Below are positions 49,401 through 60,219 of a stretch of DNA of 64,000 bases, in pieces (the first letter of the stretch is position 1; each line of letters starts with the position of its first letter). The DNA comes from Cyprinodon diabolis (Eukaryota; Chordata; Actinopteri; Cyprinodontiformes; Cyprinodontidae): contig CM060075.1 in NCBI GenBank assembly GCA_030533445.1, positions 35,355,696 to 35,419,695 of the forward strand, read 5' to 3'. A program made the translations under genes and the position numbers. The notes under the pieces were generated by a model. The model ran no database searches and had not been told where the DNA came from. It saw nothing but the letters and a program-made list of their open reading frames with translations.

Positions 49401-50615
49401 GCATTTTCTCCCTTTCTCCATATAGGCTAACATTTGATCGTTCACGCTCTCCGTTGTTTGACTGTTACACGCACACATTGACAGACATAATCTCACCATA
49501 CATCAGCCAATCTCATCCTCCCCTCTCTCATGACAAGGTGCGCATGAGTCCTATCATGAAAAACAGGTTCATTGTGCGACCTGAGTAACGTGCAGTAACG
49601 GGGTGTCGGCAATGGTAACTGCGTTATAGTTACAGTAAGAGTAATGATTTGGATTACTCGTTACTAAAAAAAGGTAACAGCGTTACTAACCTTGTTACTT
49701 TCAACGCTGTTACTCCCATCACTGCTCTCACATTTCTATTCTGGCTTAACTGCCTGTATGATCAAGGGTTGATGTTAAGGATTTTTGACTTTCACATTTC
49801 ATTTGCCCAGAAACAATTTTTACTTGCCCAGAATAATGTTTGATAAATACAGTCCCTTATATTCATTTTTGTATGTATATCAATGAAACATGTTTTTTTT
49901 TTTATTGTTTTTGTAATTCAGTATTTTATAAGTTTACAGGTTCCTGGTGTGTATATGCATGCCTCAGATAATGAACTCAAGCTTATATTACAGAGTTAAC
50001 ATGCTTTTCAATCCTTCCTGCACATTCTTTTCAAACTAAACTTTGCTTTAAACTGTTGTGTGCTTGGAAAAATATAAATTGTAATGTTAAAAATCTAAAA
50101 AAAAAAAAAGGTTAAAAACTTAAGATAAATCACAAGAGAGAAGTCAATGTCACAAATGAATAACTTTTATTTTAGAGTCACGGTATGTTTATACAAGATG
50201 ATACTATTAATATATTGTGACTTTTCTAGAGAATCATTATACATAGTTATTTTATACAGGGTTTGCACAGTCTTACATCATTTCAGATTTCCCTGACTTT
50301 TAACTGACTCAGGATTAGTTTTCACTGACAAAATAAATGCAGCAACAAGACAATAACAAAACAGGTCACCAATTTAACTTGTTTGGCTCTATAAAATTTA
50401 AATGCACCTCTCCAATTTCTAAGAGAAAAAAAATGTATGAACATTTTTTAATGTATGACCTGAATCACTGTACAAAAGACTGCCTTAAGACAGCCATTAT
50501 TACACTGTGCGCATGGCATACAATTATGGCAATTTTCCTTATACCTGACTAATAATTTTTAATCTAGGGTTATCTGGGTGTTGGGTGTGTCTGATTTGCG
50601 GCAATTTCCAAGTAC

Positions 50616-51230
50616 TGTCATGATTGGTTTTAGGTTAAACCCACATGCAGAACACAAACGGAGGCAGAGTAAAAGTTTAACAGAGTTTATTGAATATGTT
50701 AGACACAAAGACAAGAACTGGATCAGGTACTGGTCCGGGTTGGGTTCACTGATGTCTGCAGAGATGGACAGTTTGATTAGCCATGCAGTCAGAAGATTAA
50801 TTGAGTCTTAAGATAGTTCTGAGTCTACCTTGAAGGAGTCCAGGCTTTTACTTGTGAGAGAGGGAACCGTTGGGTCCAGAGACTGTTGGTTCAGCAGAGT
50901 GCACAAGCAGCAGCAGCAGCGTCTAGCTTCTGACTTTGAATGGCAGACCTTGATCAGAGTTTCCAGCTCTCCTCTGAGAGCAGCAGGAGAAATCCAGACA
51001 GGAATCTTCAGGTTTGGCTCACCAGGGCTGGTAGGCAGGTTAAGCTCACCCAGAGCTTCAGACTTGAGACGGGTTTCCTGTGAGCGGCGTTGAAGGAAGG
51101 TCTGGCAGCTGCTTATGTAGGGAAGGTCTCCTGATGAGTAGATGAGCTTCAGGTGTGCTGGAGGGCTCCAGCCCAGGAGACCCATGGCGCACTCTGCTGG
51201 TGGAAGGTGGTACATCCCCACATCCCTCCA
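50616..51230 (-). repeat. Ty3/gypsy 3' LTR (left in window)
   Basis: Begins TGTCATGATTGG on the plus strand. It lacks the segment corresponding to 55,871-55,972 of the other LTR. Its inner boundary (near 51,230) is uncertain by about 15 bp because the two LTRs diverge there. Confidence 0.8.
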
Positions 51231-51302
51231 GTCTACATCCCGAGGATGTAGACTGGAGGGAACTCTCATACTCCTCGATCCGTCCCGGATCGAGGATGTA
51301 TG
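51223..51302 (-). other. Two adjacent hairpins at the 3' LTR boundary
   Basis: Hairpin 1: perfect 18-bp arms 51,223-51,240 and 51,244-51,261 with a 3-nt loop. Hairpin 2: perfect 11-bp arms 51,272-51,282 and 51,286-51,296 with a 3-nt loop, plus a 5-bp outer stem (51,267-51,271 with 51,298-51,302). They occupy the place where the polypurine tract is expected. Confidence 0.85.
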
Positions 51303-52237
51303 AGCCAGGAAGCCAGGAAGCCAGGAAGCCAGGAAGCCAGGAAGCCAGGAAGCCAGGTGCGGTCCTCCGGACCGTAGCCCTCCCAGTCGACAAGGTACTG
51401 CCAACCGCGACCTCGCCGACGGGAGTCCACGATCCGGCGAACTGTGAAGGCCGGATGACCATCGACATCCAGGGCGGGTGGAGGTGAGTCGGATGGTGGG
51501 CACAGGGAGCTCGTAACGACAGGTTTAACTTGGGAGACATGAAACGTAGGATGGATTCGTAGAGTCGGTGGCAGGTGCAGGCGGACAGCAGAGGGGTTGA
51601 TTATTTGAGCTATCTTATAAGGGCCGATGAACCGGGGTGACAGCTTCTTGGACATGGCCTTGAGAGGGATGTCACGTGTCGATAACCAAACTTCTTGGCC
51701 TACGGTATAGTCAGGGGCAGGACGTCTCCTGGAATCAGCAAAGCGTTTCGTAGAAGCAGATGAGCGGTTGAGGGTGGTGATGGTGTCCTTCCAGATACGC
51801 TGACAACGGGGGATGTGGTGATGGACTGATCTGACCATTATCTCTCTCTCGTCTAGTGGGAAGAGTGGAGGCTGATAACTGATGGAAACTTGGAATGGGG
51901 ATAGACCAGTAGAAGCAGATTTCAATGAATTATGGGCGAATTCGATCCAGGTCAAAAACTGACTCCAGTCAGTAGGGTTGTTTGATGTTAGGCAGCGGAG
52001 AGTGGACTCAAGTTGTTGATTCATCCTCTCCGTCTGCCCGTTAGACTGTGGATGATAACCAGAGGTGAGAGAGGACTTGCAGTTTAACGCTGAACAGAAA
52101 GCTTTCCAGACCTGTGAGATGAACTGGGGACCACGATCAGAGAGGATTTCTTGAGGAATTCCATGGAGGCGGAAAACATGCTTCACGAGAAGCTGGGCCG
52201 TTTGGAAAGTGTGAAGTCTTTGTGAAGTGATGGCCAC
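51266..52237 (-). pseudogene. Ty3/gypsy integrase fragment with chromodomain
   Basis: Starts after a deletion junction near 52,225. Keeps the second catalytic Asp (LSDRGPQF) and the Glu ([13 protein letters not shown]) of the DDE triad, the GPYKI/SH3-like part and a chromodomain ([30 protein letters not shown]), then runs into the 8-bp array. The HHCC zinc finger and first catalytic Asp are missing, and the frame differs from the upstream pol frame. Not functional. Confidence 0.85.
51303..51357 (-). repeat. 8-bp tandem repeat in the integrase C-terminus
   Basis: About seven copies of AGCCAGGA. Read on the minus strand, every frame gives the same octapeptide cycle LPGFLASW because 8 is not a multiple of 3. 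Confidence 0.95.
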
Positions 52238-54351
52238 CAGAAACGTCTTGTTATGAGGTCAATAGTTCTGCTTACTCCAGGATGGGCGGAGAATTTAGCT
52301 GCATGCATCCACTGGATAAGTCGGGATCTGACAGAAGATGGAACATAAGTTTTATTTGGAGGACCATTACCTGGGTCAGGTTCAGAAGCTAGGGCAGAGT
52401 TGATGAGATCAGTGATCTCCCAGGAAACTACTCCAACAGTACAGGAAGCAGGAAGAACAGGCTTGGGTGTCTCTGGTTGATCAGTGGAGTACAGACGAGA
52501 GAGAGAATCAGGCTTGACGTTCTTGGAACCAGGTCTGTAAGAAATTATGAGGTTGAAATGGGAAAAGAATAATGACCATCTAGAGTGACGTGGGTTGGAT
52601 CGTTTTGCCGACTGGAGATAAGCCAGGTTTTTGTGGTCCGTCCAAACCAATACTGGATGCTCAGCCCCCTCGAGCCAGTGTCTCCATTCCTCCAGGGCGA
52701 GTTTAATGGCAAGAAGTTCTCGGTCTCCGACATCATAATTTTGTTCCGCTGGTGAGAGTCTGCGTGAAAAGAATGCACAGGGGTGATTTTTCTGGTCAGA
52801 GTCAGACTGTTGAGATAAAACAGCTCCTACACCGACGTCAGAAGCGTCCACCTCTAAAATAAACTGCTTAGAGGGATCTGGCTGGATAAGAATGGGTGCT
52901 CTGGAAAACAGTTTTTTTAATTTATTAAAAGCGTTCTCGGCTTCAGGTGTCCATTGAAATGTCTTCTTCACAGAAGTCAGAGTTGTGAGGGGTAGAGCTG
53001 TTTGACTATAGTTTCTTATAAAGCGTCTGTAGAAGTTTGCAAACCCAAGAAACCTCTGAAGCTGTTAGCGGTTTTCAGGTGTCGGCCAGTCCAGAACTGC
53101 CTTTATTTTGTCTAAGGATGGCTTCACCTGCCCGCCCTCGAGCACAAACCCTAAATAAGTGACAGATGGTTGGTAAAATTCACATTTTTCAGCTTTCACA
53201 AAGAGTTTGTTTTCCAATAGTCTCTGAAGAACTAGACAAACATGTTTCTTGTGGTCTGAGAGGTTCTTGGAGTAGATCAAAATATCATCGATGTATACAA
53301 AAACGAATACATTCAAAAAATCTCTGAGGACGTCGTTGACTAGAGCTTGGAAGCAAGCAGGAGCGTTTGTGAGACCAAAAGGCATGACCAAATATTCAAA
53401 TTGGCCTAAGGGGGTCTTAAAGGCTGTCTTCCATTCATCTCCTTCTCTTATTCTAAGGAGGTGGTAGGCGTTTCTTAAATCGAGTTTGGTGAACACTGTT
53501 GCACCTTGAACAGGTTCAAAAGCTGATGCCAGTAATGGTAGGGGGTACTTATTCTTGACGGTTATCTGATTCAAGCCTCTGTAGTCAATACAGGGTCGGA
53601 GCGAACCATCTTTTTTACCCACAAAAAAGAAACCAGCACCAAGAGGAGATGAAGATGGACGAATAATTTCAGCAGCTAGAGACTCATTGATATATTTCTC
53701 CATGGTTTCACGCTCTGGTTTGGAGATCTTATATAGTCTACTGCTGGGAAGGGGGGCTCCTGGTAGTAGATCAATAGTGCAGTCATATGGTCTGTGAGGT
53801 GGAAGAGACGTCGCACTAACCTTACTGAAGACTGGTGCCAGATCATGATACTCGGGAGGAACAGAAGTAAGGTCAGGAGAGTCCATCTCCCCCCTACCTC
53901 TAGGGGATTGGATAGCAGGAGCCGCAGAACGAAGGCATGACTCGTGACAGGAAGTGGACCAAGACTCAATGTGGCGTTCAGCCCAGTTGATATGGGGGTT
54001 GTGACGTTCCAGCCACTCGAATCCCAGCACCAGAGGGGAGCATGCAGAGGGAAAAACAAAAAATGTTAATGTCTCACGATGGTTTCCAGAGATTAGAAGT
54101 TCTAATGGTTGTGTCTGATGAATGACTTGATGAAGCTTCTTTCCATCTATAGCAGATACTCTGAGAGGCTTAGTTAAAGGGACAGTCTCAATATTTAACT
54201 GCTGGACCAGATCTGAATCAATGAGATTTCTTTCACACCCAGAGTTGATGAAAACTGATAAAGTGAGATTCTGGTTAGAGAAGAAAAGGGTAGCAGGCAA
54301 CAATAAATGAGGAGTTTTTTCAGATTTTAGATGGCCCGTCAGACTCCTCAA
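52183..54351 (-). pseudogene. Ty3/gypsy protease-reverse transcriptase-RNase H, with nonsense codon
   Basis: One frame, interrupted by TAA at 53,065-53,067. In order: aspartic protease ([12 protein letters not shown], where D-S-G is expected; the codon is AAC), reverse transcriptase ([33 protein letters not shown]), RNase H ([31 protein letters not shown]), then the start of the integrase linker ([12 protein letters not shown]) before the deletion. The frame begins just inside the end of gag, so translation would need a -1 shift. Confidence 0.88.
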
Positions 54352-55409
54352 ATCCTCTGAAGGGCCCTGGCTTTTGATTTAGCCGGGCATGAGGCAATGA
54401 AATGGCCATTCTCACCACAGTACAGACACAGATTTCCTCTAAATCTTCGTTGTTTTTCTTCAGGGGATAGCCTTGTGTGTCCAATCTGCATGGGTTCGGC
54501 CTCCGTTCCTTCTGGGTGAGAGATTTGGACAGGCACAGAAAGAGGCTGGTTCTTAGACCTTGGCTTGGAACTGGATTCTGGGGATCCAGAAAAAACAGAA
54601 GCATTGTTAAATGCAGGAGCAGAAACAGAAAAATTAAGGCTTCTCTGTCTGGAGTTATTTCTAGTCCGGAGTCTATTATCCAATCTGATGGTTAAACGGA
54701 TTAAATCCTCCAAACTAGCAGGTTCGTCGATTGTGGTGAGTTCGTCTTTGATGTTTTCATTTAAAGCCTTAAAATAAGCACTCTTAAGTGCACACTCGTT
54801 CCAACCTGAGGCTGCGGCTTTAACCCGGAGGTCAATGGAAAACTCAGCCAATGTAGAATTTCCCTGTTTTATATTTAGCAGGGCTAGGGAATCAATAGTT
54901 TTGTCTGAGTCATGGTTAAAAACTTGGGAAAACTCAGATATGAACTCAGAAAAAGTACAAGAAAAGCTGGACTCAGAAGAGAACCTTGCCTCCGCCCATT
55001 CAAGAGCTCGTCCAGTAAGTTGAGAGAGAATGAAGGATATTTTCTTCCTATCATTCGGAAAACTGCCTGGAGATTGTTCAAAAAGTAAACGACATTGAAA
55101 CAAAAATCCCTTACAATCCTTTTGGTTACCTGAAAATCTTTCAGGCGGACTCGGACGGAACTCAGGAAATGACGTCACTGCCGGTGACCTTAGAGGCGGA
55201 AGTGGATCCGGAACAGGACGTACTGCTGGCGTAGCATTAGCATCCTTCATGTAGCTAGCATATGCCTGTAACATTTGGTTCTGATGTTCAACTTTAGTGT
55301 GTAACTCACGGAGAGTATGCGCATGTCCAAGGATTTGAGCGTCCTGCTCCTCAAGCCTCCTCCGGAGGTGATCTGCTGGGCTTTGTGATTGGCCGCAGTG
55401 TTCTGTCAT
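54348..55409 (-). CDS. Ty3/gypsy gag-like ORF (intact frame, 353 aa)
   Basis: Capsid-type sequence ([30 protein letters not shown]) with one CCHC zinc knuckle near the C-terminus ([14 protein letters not shown]). The first in-frame methionine before the gag-like residues is ATG 55,407-55,409, inside the last six bases of the 5' LTR. Ends with TGA at 54,348, overlapping the pol frame by a few bases. It is the only undamaged frame of the element; part of a defective element, so no host function is implied. Confidence 0.85.
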   Translation of the reverse strand: MTEHCGQSQSPADHLRRRLEEQDAQILGHAHTLRELHTKVEHQNQMLQAYASYMKDANATPAVRPVPDPLPPLRSPAVTSFPEFRPSPPERFSGNQKDCKGFLFQCRLLFEQSPGSFPNDRKKISFILSQLTGRALEWAEARFSSESSFSCTFSEFISEFSQVFNHDSDKTIDSLALLNIKQGNSTLAEFSIDLRVKAAASGWNECALKSAYFKALNENIKDELTTIDEPASLEDLIRLTIRLDNRLRTRNNSRQRSLNFSVSAPAFNNASVFSGSPESSSKPRSKNQPLSVPVQISHPEGTEAEPMQIGHTRLSPEEKQRRFRGNLCLYCGENGHFIASCPAKSKARALQRI

Positions 55410-56118
55410 GATTGGTTTTAGGTTAAACCCACATGCAGAACACAAACGGAGGCTGAGTAAAAGTTTAACAGAGTTTATTGAATATGTTAGACACAAAGAC
55501 AAGAACTGGATCAGGTACTGGTCCGGGTTGGGTTCACTGATGTCTGCAGAGATGGACAGTTTGATTAGCCAGGCAGTCAGAAGATTAATTAAGTATTAAG
55601 ATAGTTCTGAGTCTACCTTGAAGGAGTCCAGGCTTTTACTTGTGAGAGAGGGAACCGTTGGGTCCAAAGACTGTTGGTTCAGCAGAGTGCACAAGCAGCA
55701 GCAGCGTCTAGCTTCTTACTTTGAATGGCAGACCTTGATCAGAGTTTCCAGCTCTCCTCTGAGAGCAGCAGGAGAAATTCCAGACAGGAATCTTCAGGTT
55801 TGGCTCACCAGGGCTGGTAGGCAGGTTAAGCTCACCCAGAGCTTCAGACTTGAGACGGGTTTCCTGTGAGCAAAGACAGAGGCAGATTAGAATCAGTTTT
55901 CTCACTTGAGATGACTAAGATTCTTTCTGGTAACAGAGGCTCAGGTTGCTAACCAAACTAAGGTCAACACTGCGGCGTTGAAGGAAGGTCTAGCAGCTGC
56001 TTATGTAGGGAAGGTCTCCTGATGAGTAGATGAGCTTCAGGTGTGCTGGAGGGCTCCAGCCCAGGAGACCCACGGCGCACTCTGCTGGTGGAAGGTGGTA
56101 CATCCCCAGATCCCAACA
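55404..56118 (-). repeat. Ty3/gypsy 5' LTR (right in window)
   Basis: 715 bp. On the minus strand runs TGTTGGGATCTGGGG...CATGACA. Contains a 102-bp block (55,871-55,972) absent from the other LTR. Confidence 0.85.
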
Positions 56119-56528
56119 AGTGCATCCCGCTGCAGCCTGCGGAAAGGCGGGGCTTGATATCAAGCCCCGCTCACATCAAGGACAGCCATATTGGAAATGC
56201 TGACCGCTCTTGCCTATAGGCGCTGGCGAGAGAAATGGCCAAAAAAATGTGTTATGTCACATGGTATGTCTGTCACGTGGTATTGCCTTTTTCGCCATCT
56301 AGTGGAAAAGAATGTGTACAGAACAACAATAATGGCGCTGGCAACGCATGTGGGTCCTTTTTTAAGCGAGTGTCAGTGATTTAAAAGTAATTTTGAGTGA
56401 TAAAAATTTTTCTTTTTTGATCATTGCACTTGCCTGGCAGGCAAATGCAATGAAATTTGTACTCTCCGGACAATAAAAACTACTTGCCCCAGGCGATCGG
56501 GCAATGGTTAACATCGAGCCCTGATGAT

Positions 56529-57075
56529 GTTCTGCAGAACAAATGCCTGTAACTCTGGCATAATAAGTCGTATGAATGTCATTCCTGCGCCGTTTAATTC
56601 GCAACGGATAGGGAAATGAAGATTTGGGGCTATTTCTGTTCAAAATGTTTTTGAAAAGACTCAGCACTCTGTGAAAAAAGGAGGGACATTGGCAAAAAAA
56701 TGCATGAAAAATGTGTAAAAGTTTGTGTTGAACTATGTTTAATACATCAAAAACCATAAAAGATAAAGAAATAATGTTTAGACGGGAAGACTCAACAGGC
56801 TTTGATGAATAAATATGCCAACTTTCATGTTTCTATCAAAAACCATTTGGCCACGATGTAAAAATGTGTTCAGTTTTGAAAGATTTGAAAGATAAATGAT
56901 ATTGAAGAAATTCCTTCCATATGTGAGTGCTAGAAGGGTCTGAAGATGTAGTATGCCAAATTTTATGTTTGTTTGTAAAATGGTTGACAAGTGGCAGCGA
57001 TAAGAAAACATAATTAATGTAATGGTAATGGTAATTTTTGATTTTCGTCTGTGATTTTTCGAAAGTCTTTCACTG
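56529..57075. repeat. Old tandem-like repeat, right part
   Basis: Continues the repeat of 47,540-48,703: 'TTCAAAATGTTTTTGAAAAGAC', 'GTAAAAGTTTGTGTTGAACT', 'GCCAACTTTCATGTTTCTA' and 'ATTCCTTCCATATG' match landmarks there. Confidence 0.6.
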
Positions 57076-57082
57076 GATGTGC

Positions 57083-57544
57083 ACAGTGGTGTCAAAAGTA
57101 TACATATTTGTTACTTAAGTAGAAGTATAGATAGTTCAGTTTAAAAACACTCTGGTAAAAGTTGAAGTATCAACTTGACCTCTTTATCCAAGTAAAAGTA
57201 CGTGCTCCAAAAACAACTTGAAGTATAAAAGTATAAAGTAACCTTTAAAAAAAACAGCTAGATGCCACTGTATACATTGAAAGCTCAATTTTTCGACTTT
57301 CGAAAAATTCTTTGATAAGGCCAAAGATGAGGGAGGTCTTGTTGGTCTCCATCTCCCGATACTGTCTCGCCTGTGACGACCTTTCAAGCATTTCAACATC
57401 TTTTTCTGAATCCTACATTGTAGCATGGCATAGACAATTCACCTTTGCAGTTTGAAGAACACCTGCTTGCTTGCTGATGATTTCCTTTGACGTAAGCACA
57501 AGTTTGACGAATAGCTAACCAATGAGTGTTTGAGTTATATAACT
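57083..57544. repeat. Dispersed MITE-like repeat, copy 1
   Basis: Starts CAGTGGTGTCAAAAGTATAC and runs collinear with 63,060-63,520 (landmarks AAAACACTCTGGTAAAAGTT, ATGAGGGAGGTCTTGTTGGT, CTACATTGTAGCATGGCATA). Interrupted at its right end by the hAT end at 57,545. Confidence 0.75.
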
Positions 57545-57619
57545 CAGCGGTTCCAAACCACCGGGCCGCGGACCGGTACCGGTCCGTGGGTCATTTGGTA
57601 CCGGGCCGCACAGAAAAAA

Positions 57620-57694
<75 letters not shown>

Positions 57695-58310
57695 CTGCGA
57701 TCAGAGTCTGAGTGATGTTTTATTTTGAAAAATATAAAAATTCTCTCCCAATTACATCAGTCGGTGCATCTGTGCCTCTTGACACAGGTTAATTCAGGTC
57801 AAGACGCATCCTATCTATAACATCCTATCATTGTGAAGCGGGATTTTCTGCAGTTACAGCGACCAAAACAAAGCTACGGAGCAGACTGGACATCAGGAGC
57901 ACACTTCATGTGTCATTGTCTCCGATTACGCCTCGATAGGACCGGCTTGTTGTTTTATTTTAATGCTGTTTGTATTTGATTTTATGCCAGTCGTATCATT
58001 TTACTTGATCGTATTCCCATATCCCACATCCGTAGACAATTTCCTGATTCACATATTTTTTAAAATACCTGAACTGTTTTTTTTTGTTTGTTTGTTTTTT
58101 TTTGACTTAATGAGAGCAGTGGGCTTTAGGCTGCTCTGCAAGGCTTTAAACCTGTGTTTCAATGGTGACAAAGGCATTCTCAAGTACATATCAAAGTGCT
58201 CACTCGTTAGCCTGGATCGATATTTATTTTTGATTATGTTCATGGTGGAAAATCCTGCTTCACAGCAGCAAGTGGAGCCAAATATACTCTAAATGTTCAG
58301 GCTCCGTTAC
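57545..58310. mobile_element. hAT-derived region with two opposed transposase C-terminal remnants
   Basis: Left terminus CAGCGGTTCCAAACCACCGG is followed by a GGCCGCGGACCGGTACCGGT palindrome and (TA)n. Plus strand 57,832-57,945 reads GFSAVTATKTKLRSRLDI...SPITPR-stop, and minus strand 58,275-58,100 reads CEAGFSTMNIIKNKYRSRL...LRMPLSPLKHRFK. Both are hAT dimerisation domains, from two different families. Right border not found. Confidence 0.65.
57619..57687. repeat. (TA)n microsatellite
   Basis: Pure TA array within the hAT remnant. Confidence 0.95.
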
Positions 58311-58319
58311 GGTCCGGCC

Positions 58320-58840
58320 AGGTCAAGATCCGCTATTGTAATCGCACCAGACAGGAAAAAGAATGGTGATAAGATCAGATTTGTCAAATTAAAATATAGT
58401 AACAACAGATCGGTACAAAAACGACAAATTAGAGCATAATTCATATATATTAAAAAAAAAAACTAACACTGTTTATTTAAAAGATTAGATGCAAACTATT
58501 AATTCAACATACCAGGAAGCAGATTTCTCATCTCCATCAGAAACCGCTCATATGCTGTATGCTGATGGGGATTTTTTTATTTTTCATATTAAATTAAGCG
58601 CTCATTCCTGCATGTTTGGCTCCTATGAATTAAATGATAATATCGCGCATGCTCTCCTCGAGCTCCCAGGATAAGTCGGAGCGCAGCAAGACGGGAGGAA
58701 CAGGAGGCTGTAGGCTTTGCTTTCCGGATGTAGGGGGTCTGGATGCTGCGGGGTGGAGCGGTGTCGCAGGATGTGGGACTTCAGGGTAACAGGAGAAGCA
58801 ACGTTAGTGATAGTGACGTTTAGACACTGTCGTCAGACAA
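58320..58840. other. Unassigned sequence
   Basis: No gene recognised. GC-rich patch at 58,680-58,790 without motif or splice support. Confidence 0.3.
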
Positions 58841-58841
58841 C

Positions 58842-59036
58842 ATGTACATATATATCAAAATATACGTATATATGTACATATATATTTATACATACGTATA
58901 TATGTACATATATATTTATATATACGTATATAGATATATATATATCTATATACCTATATATGTATATATATATACATATATATGTATATATATAAATAAT
59001 AAGATTTTTTTTACATCAAACTATGTATATATACAT

Positions 59037-59071
<35 letters not shown>

Positions 59072-59095
59072 CATATATATGTATATTTATAAATA

Positions 59096-59129
<34 letters not shown>

Positions 59130-59162
59130 CCTATATATGTACATATATATATATATAATACG
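58842..59162. repeat. TA-rich array with TACGTA/TGTACA interruptions
   Basis: Degenerate TATA/TACGTATATATGTACATATA units. A duplicate of the Tc1 end sequence (AAGATTTTTTTTACATCAAAC) sits inside at about 59,000-59,022. Confidence 0.85.
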
Positions 59163-59174
59163 ATTTTTTTTACA

Positions 59175-59939
59175 TCAAACCATGCTTTCGTCAAAGAATC
59201 CTCCATTTGCAGCAATTACAGCATTGCAGACCTTTGGCATTCTAGCTGTTAATTTGTTGAGGTAATCTGGAGAAATTGCACCCTACTCTTCCAGAAGCAG
59301 CTCCAACAAGTTGCATTGATGGATGGGCACTTCTTGCATACCATACGGTCAATCTGTTCCCACAACCGCTCAATGGGGTTCAGATCTGGTGACTGCGCTG
59401 GCCACTCCATTTCCGATAGAATACCAGCTGCCTGCTTCTGCTCTAAATAGTTCTTGCACAATTTGGAGGTGTGTTTAGGGTCATTGTCCTGTTGTAGGAT
59501 GAAATTGGCTCAAATCAAGCGCTGTCCAATGCCCATCTTAATCTTTTTCTTTTATTGGCCAGATATGGCTTTTTCTTTGCCACTCTGCCCTGAAGCCCAG
59601 AATCCTGCAGTCCCCTCTCCACTGTAGATGTTCACACTGGCGTTTTGCAGATACTATTTAATGAAGATGCCAGTTGGGGACCTGTGAGGTGTCTCTTTCT
59701 GAAACTAGAGACTCTAATGTACTTATCTTCTTGCTCAGTTGTGCAACGCGGCCTCCCACTTCTTTTTCTACTCTGGTTAGAGCCTGTTTGTGTGGTCCTC
59801 TGAAGGGAATAGTACACACCGTTGTAGGAAATCTCAATTTCTTAGTTATTCCTCGCATGGAATAGCCTTCATTTCTAAGAACAACAATAGACTGTCGAGT
59901 ATCAAATGAAAGTTCTCTTTTTCTGGACATTTTGAGCAT
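59175..59939 (-). pseudogene. Tc1-like transposase, internally deleted
   Basis: N-terminal helix-turn-helix (MSRKRELSFDTRQSIVVLRN), linker (SGRPRCTTEQEDKYIRVSS, LTGPQLASSLNS), then a frameshift and a deletion near 59,540. After it come ILQQDNDPKHTSK (second catalytic Asp), EWPAQSPDLNPIERLWEQ (the Glu of DD34E) and the C-terminus [23 protein letters not shown]. The first catalytic Asp region is lost. (TA)n arrays lie on both sides, consistent with Tc1 targeting TA. Confidence 0.88.
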
Positions 59940-60099
59940 TTAATTGACCCCACAAATGTGATGCTCCAGAAACTTAATCTGCTCAAAAGAAGGTCAGTTT
60001 TGTAGCTTCTGTAATGAGCTGAACTGTTTTCAGATGTGTGAACATGATTGCACAAGGGTTTTCTAATCATCAATTAGCCTTCTGAGCCAATGAGCAAAT

Positions 60100-60102
<3 letters not shown>

Positions 60103-60183
<81 letters not shown>

Positions 60184-60219
60184 ACTGTATCTGGAGCGTG
60201 TATCGAAAGTAATTTCTGA

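Larger units (their letters stand above)
48704..49724. mobile_element. Non-autonomous hAT element with 8-bp target duplication
   Basis: About 1.0 kb. Ends CAGTGTTGGGCACGTTACTT and (reverse complement) CAGTGATGGGAGTAACAGCG, with many GTTACT/AGTAAC words near both ends. Flanks GTCTCACA (48696-48703) and CTCTCACA (49725-49732) match at 7 of 8. The interior holds a 62-bp tandem and a tetranucleotide array. No transposase. Confidence 0.8.
50616..56118 (-). mobile_element. Chromodomain Ty3/gypsy LTR retrotransposon, defective
   Basis: Two LTRs in direct orientation (50,616-51,230 and 55,404-56,118) enclose gag and pol on the minus strand. Flanks AGTAC (50611-50615) and AGTGC (56119-56123) are a 5-bp target duplication with one change. 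LTRs differ by roughly ten small changes plus a 102-bp gap, so insertion is fairly recent. Coding damage: one nonsense codon in pol, a deletion in integrase and a changed protease active site. Confidence 0.9.
49763..56523. mobile_element. hAT-like non-autonomous element, copy A (split by Ty3/gypsy)
   Basis: Left end CAAGGGTTGATGTTAAGG; right end (reverse complement) CAGGGCTCGATGTTAACC. ATGAT is duplicated on both sides (49758-49762 and 56524-56528). Own sequence is 49,763-50,615 plus 56,119-56,523, collinear with copy B at 60,825-62,384. The interior repeats TTGCCCAG/CTTGCCC words and is non-coding. The 5-bp duplication with a CAGGG start fits hAT5-type elements; the superfamily is an inference. 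Confidence 0.8.

Noticed and set aside
49216..49588. Cysteine/serine-rich frames (SVCLSVCL) around 49.3 kb
   Set aside because: Translation of a TCTG microsatellite.
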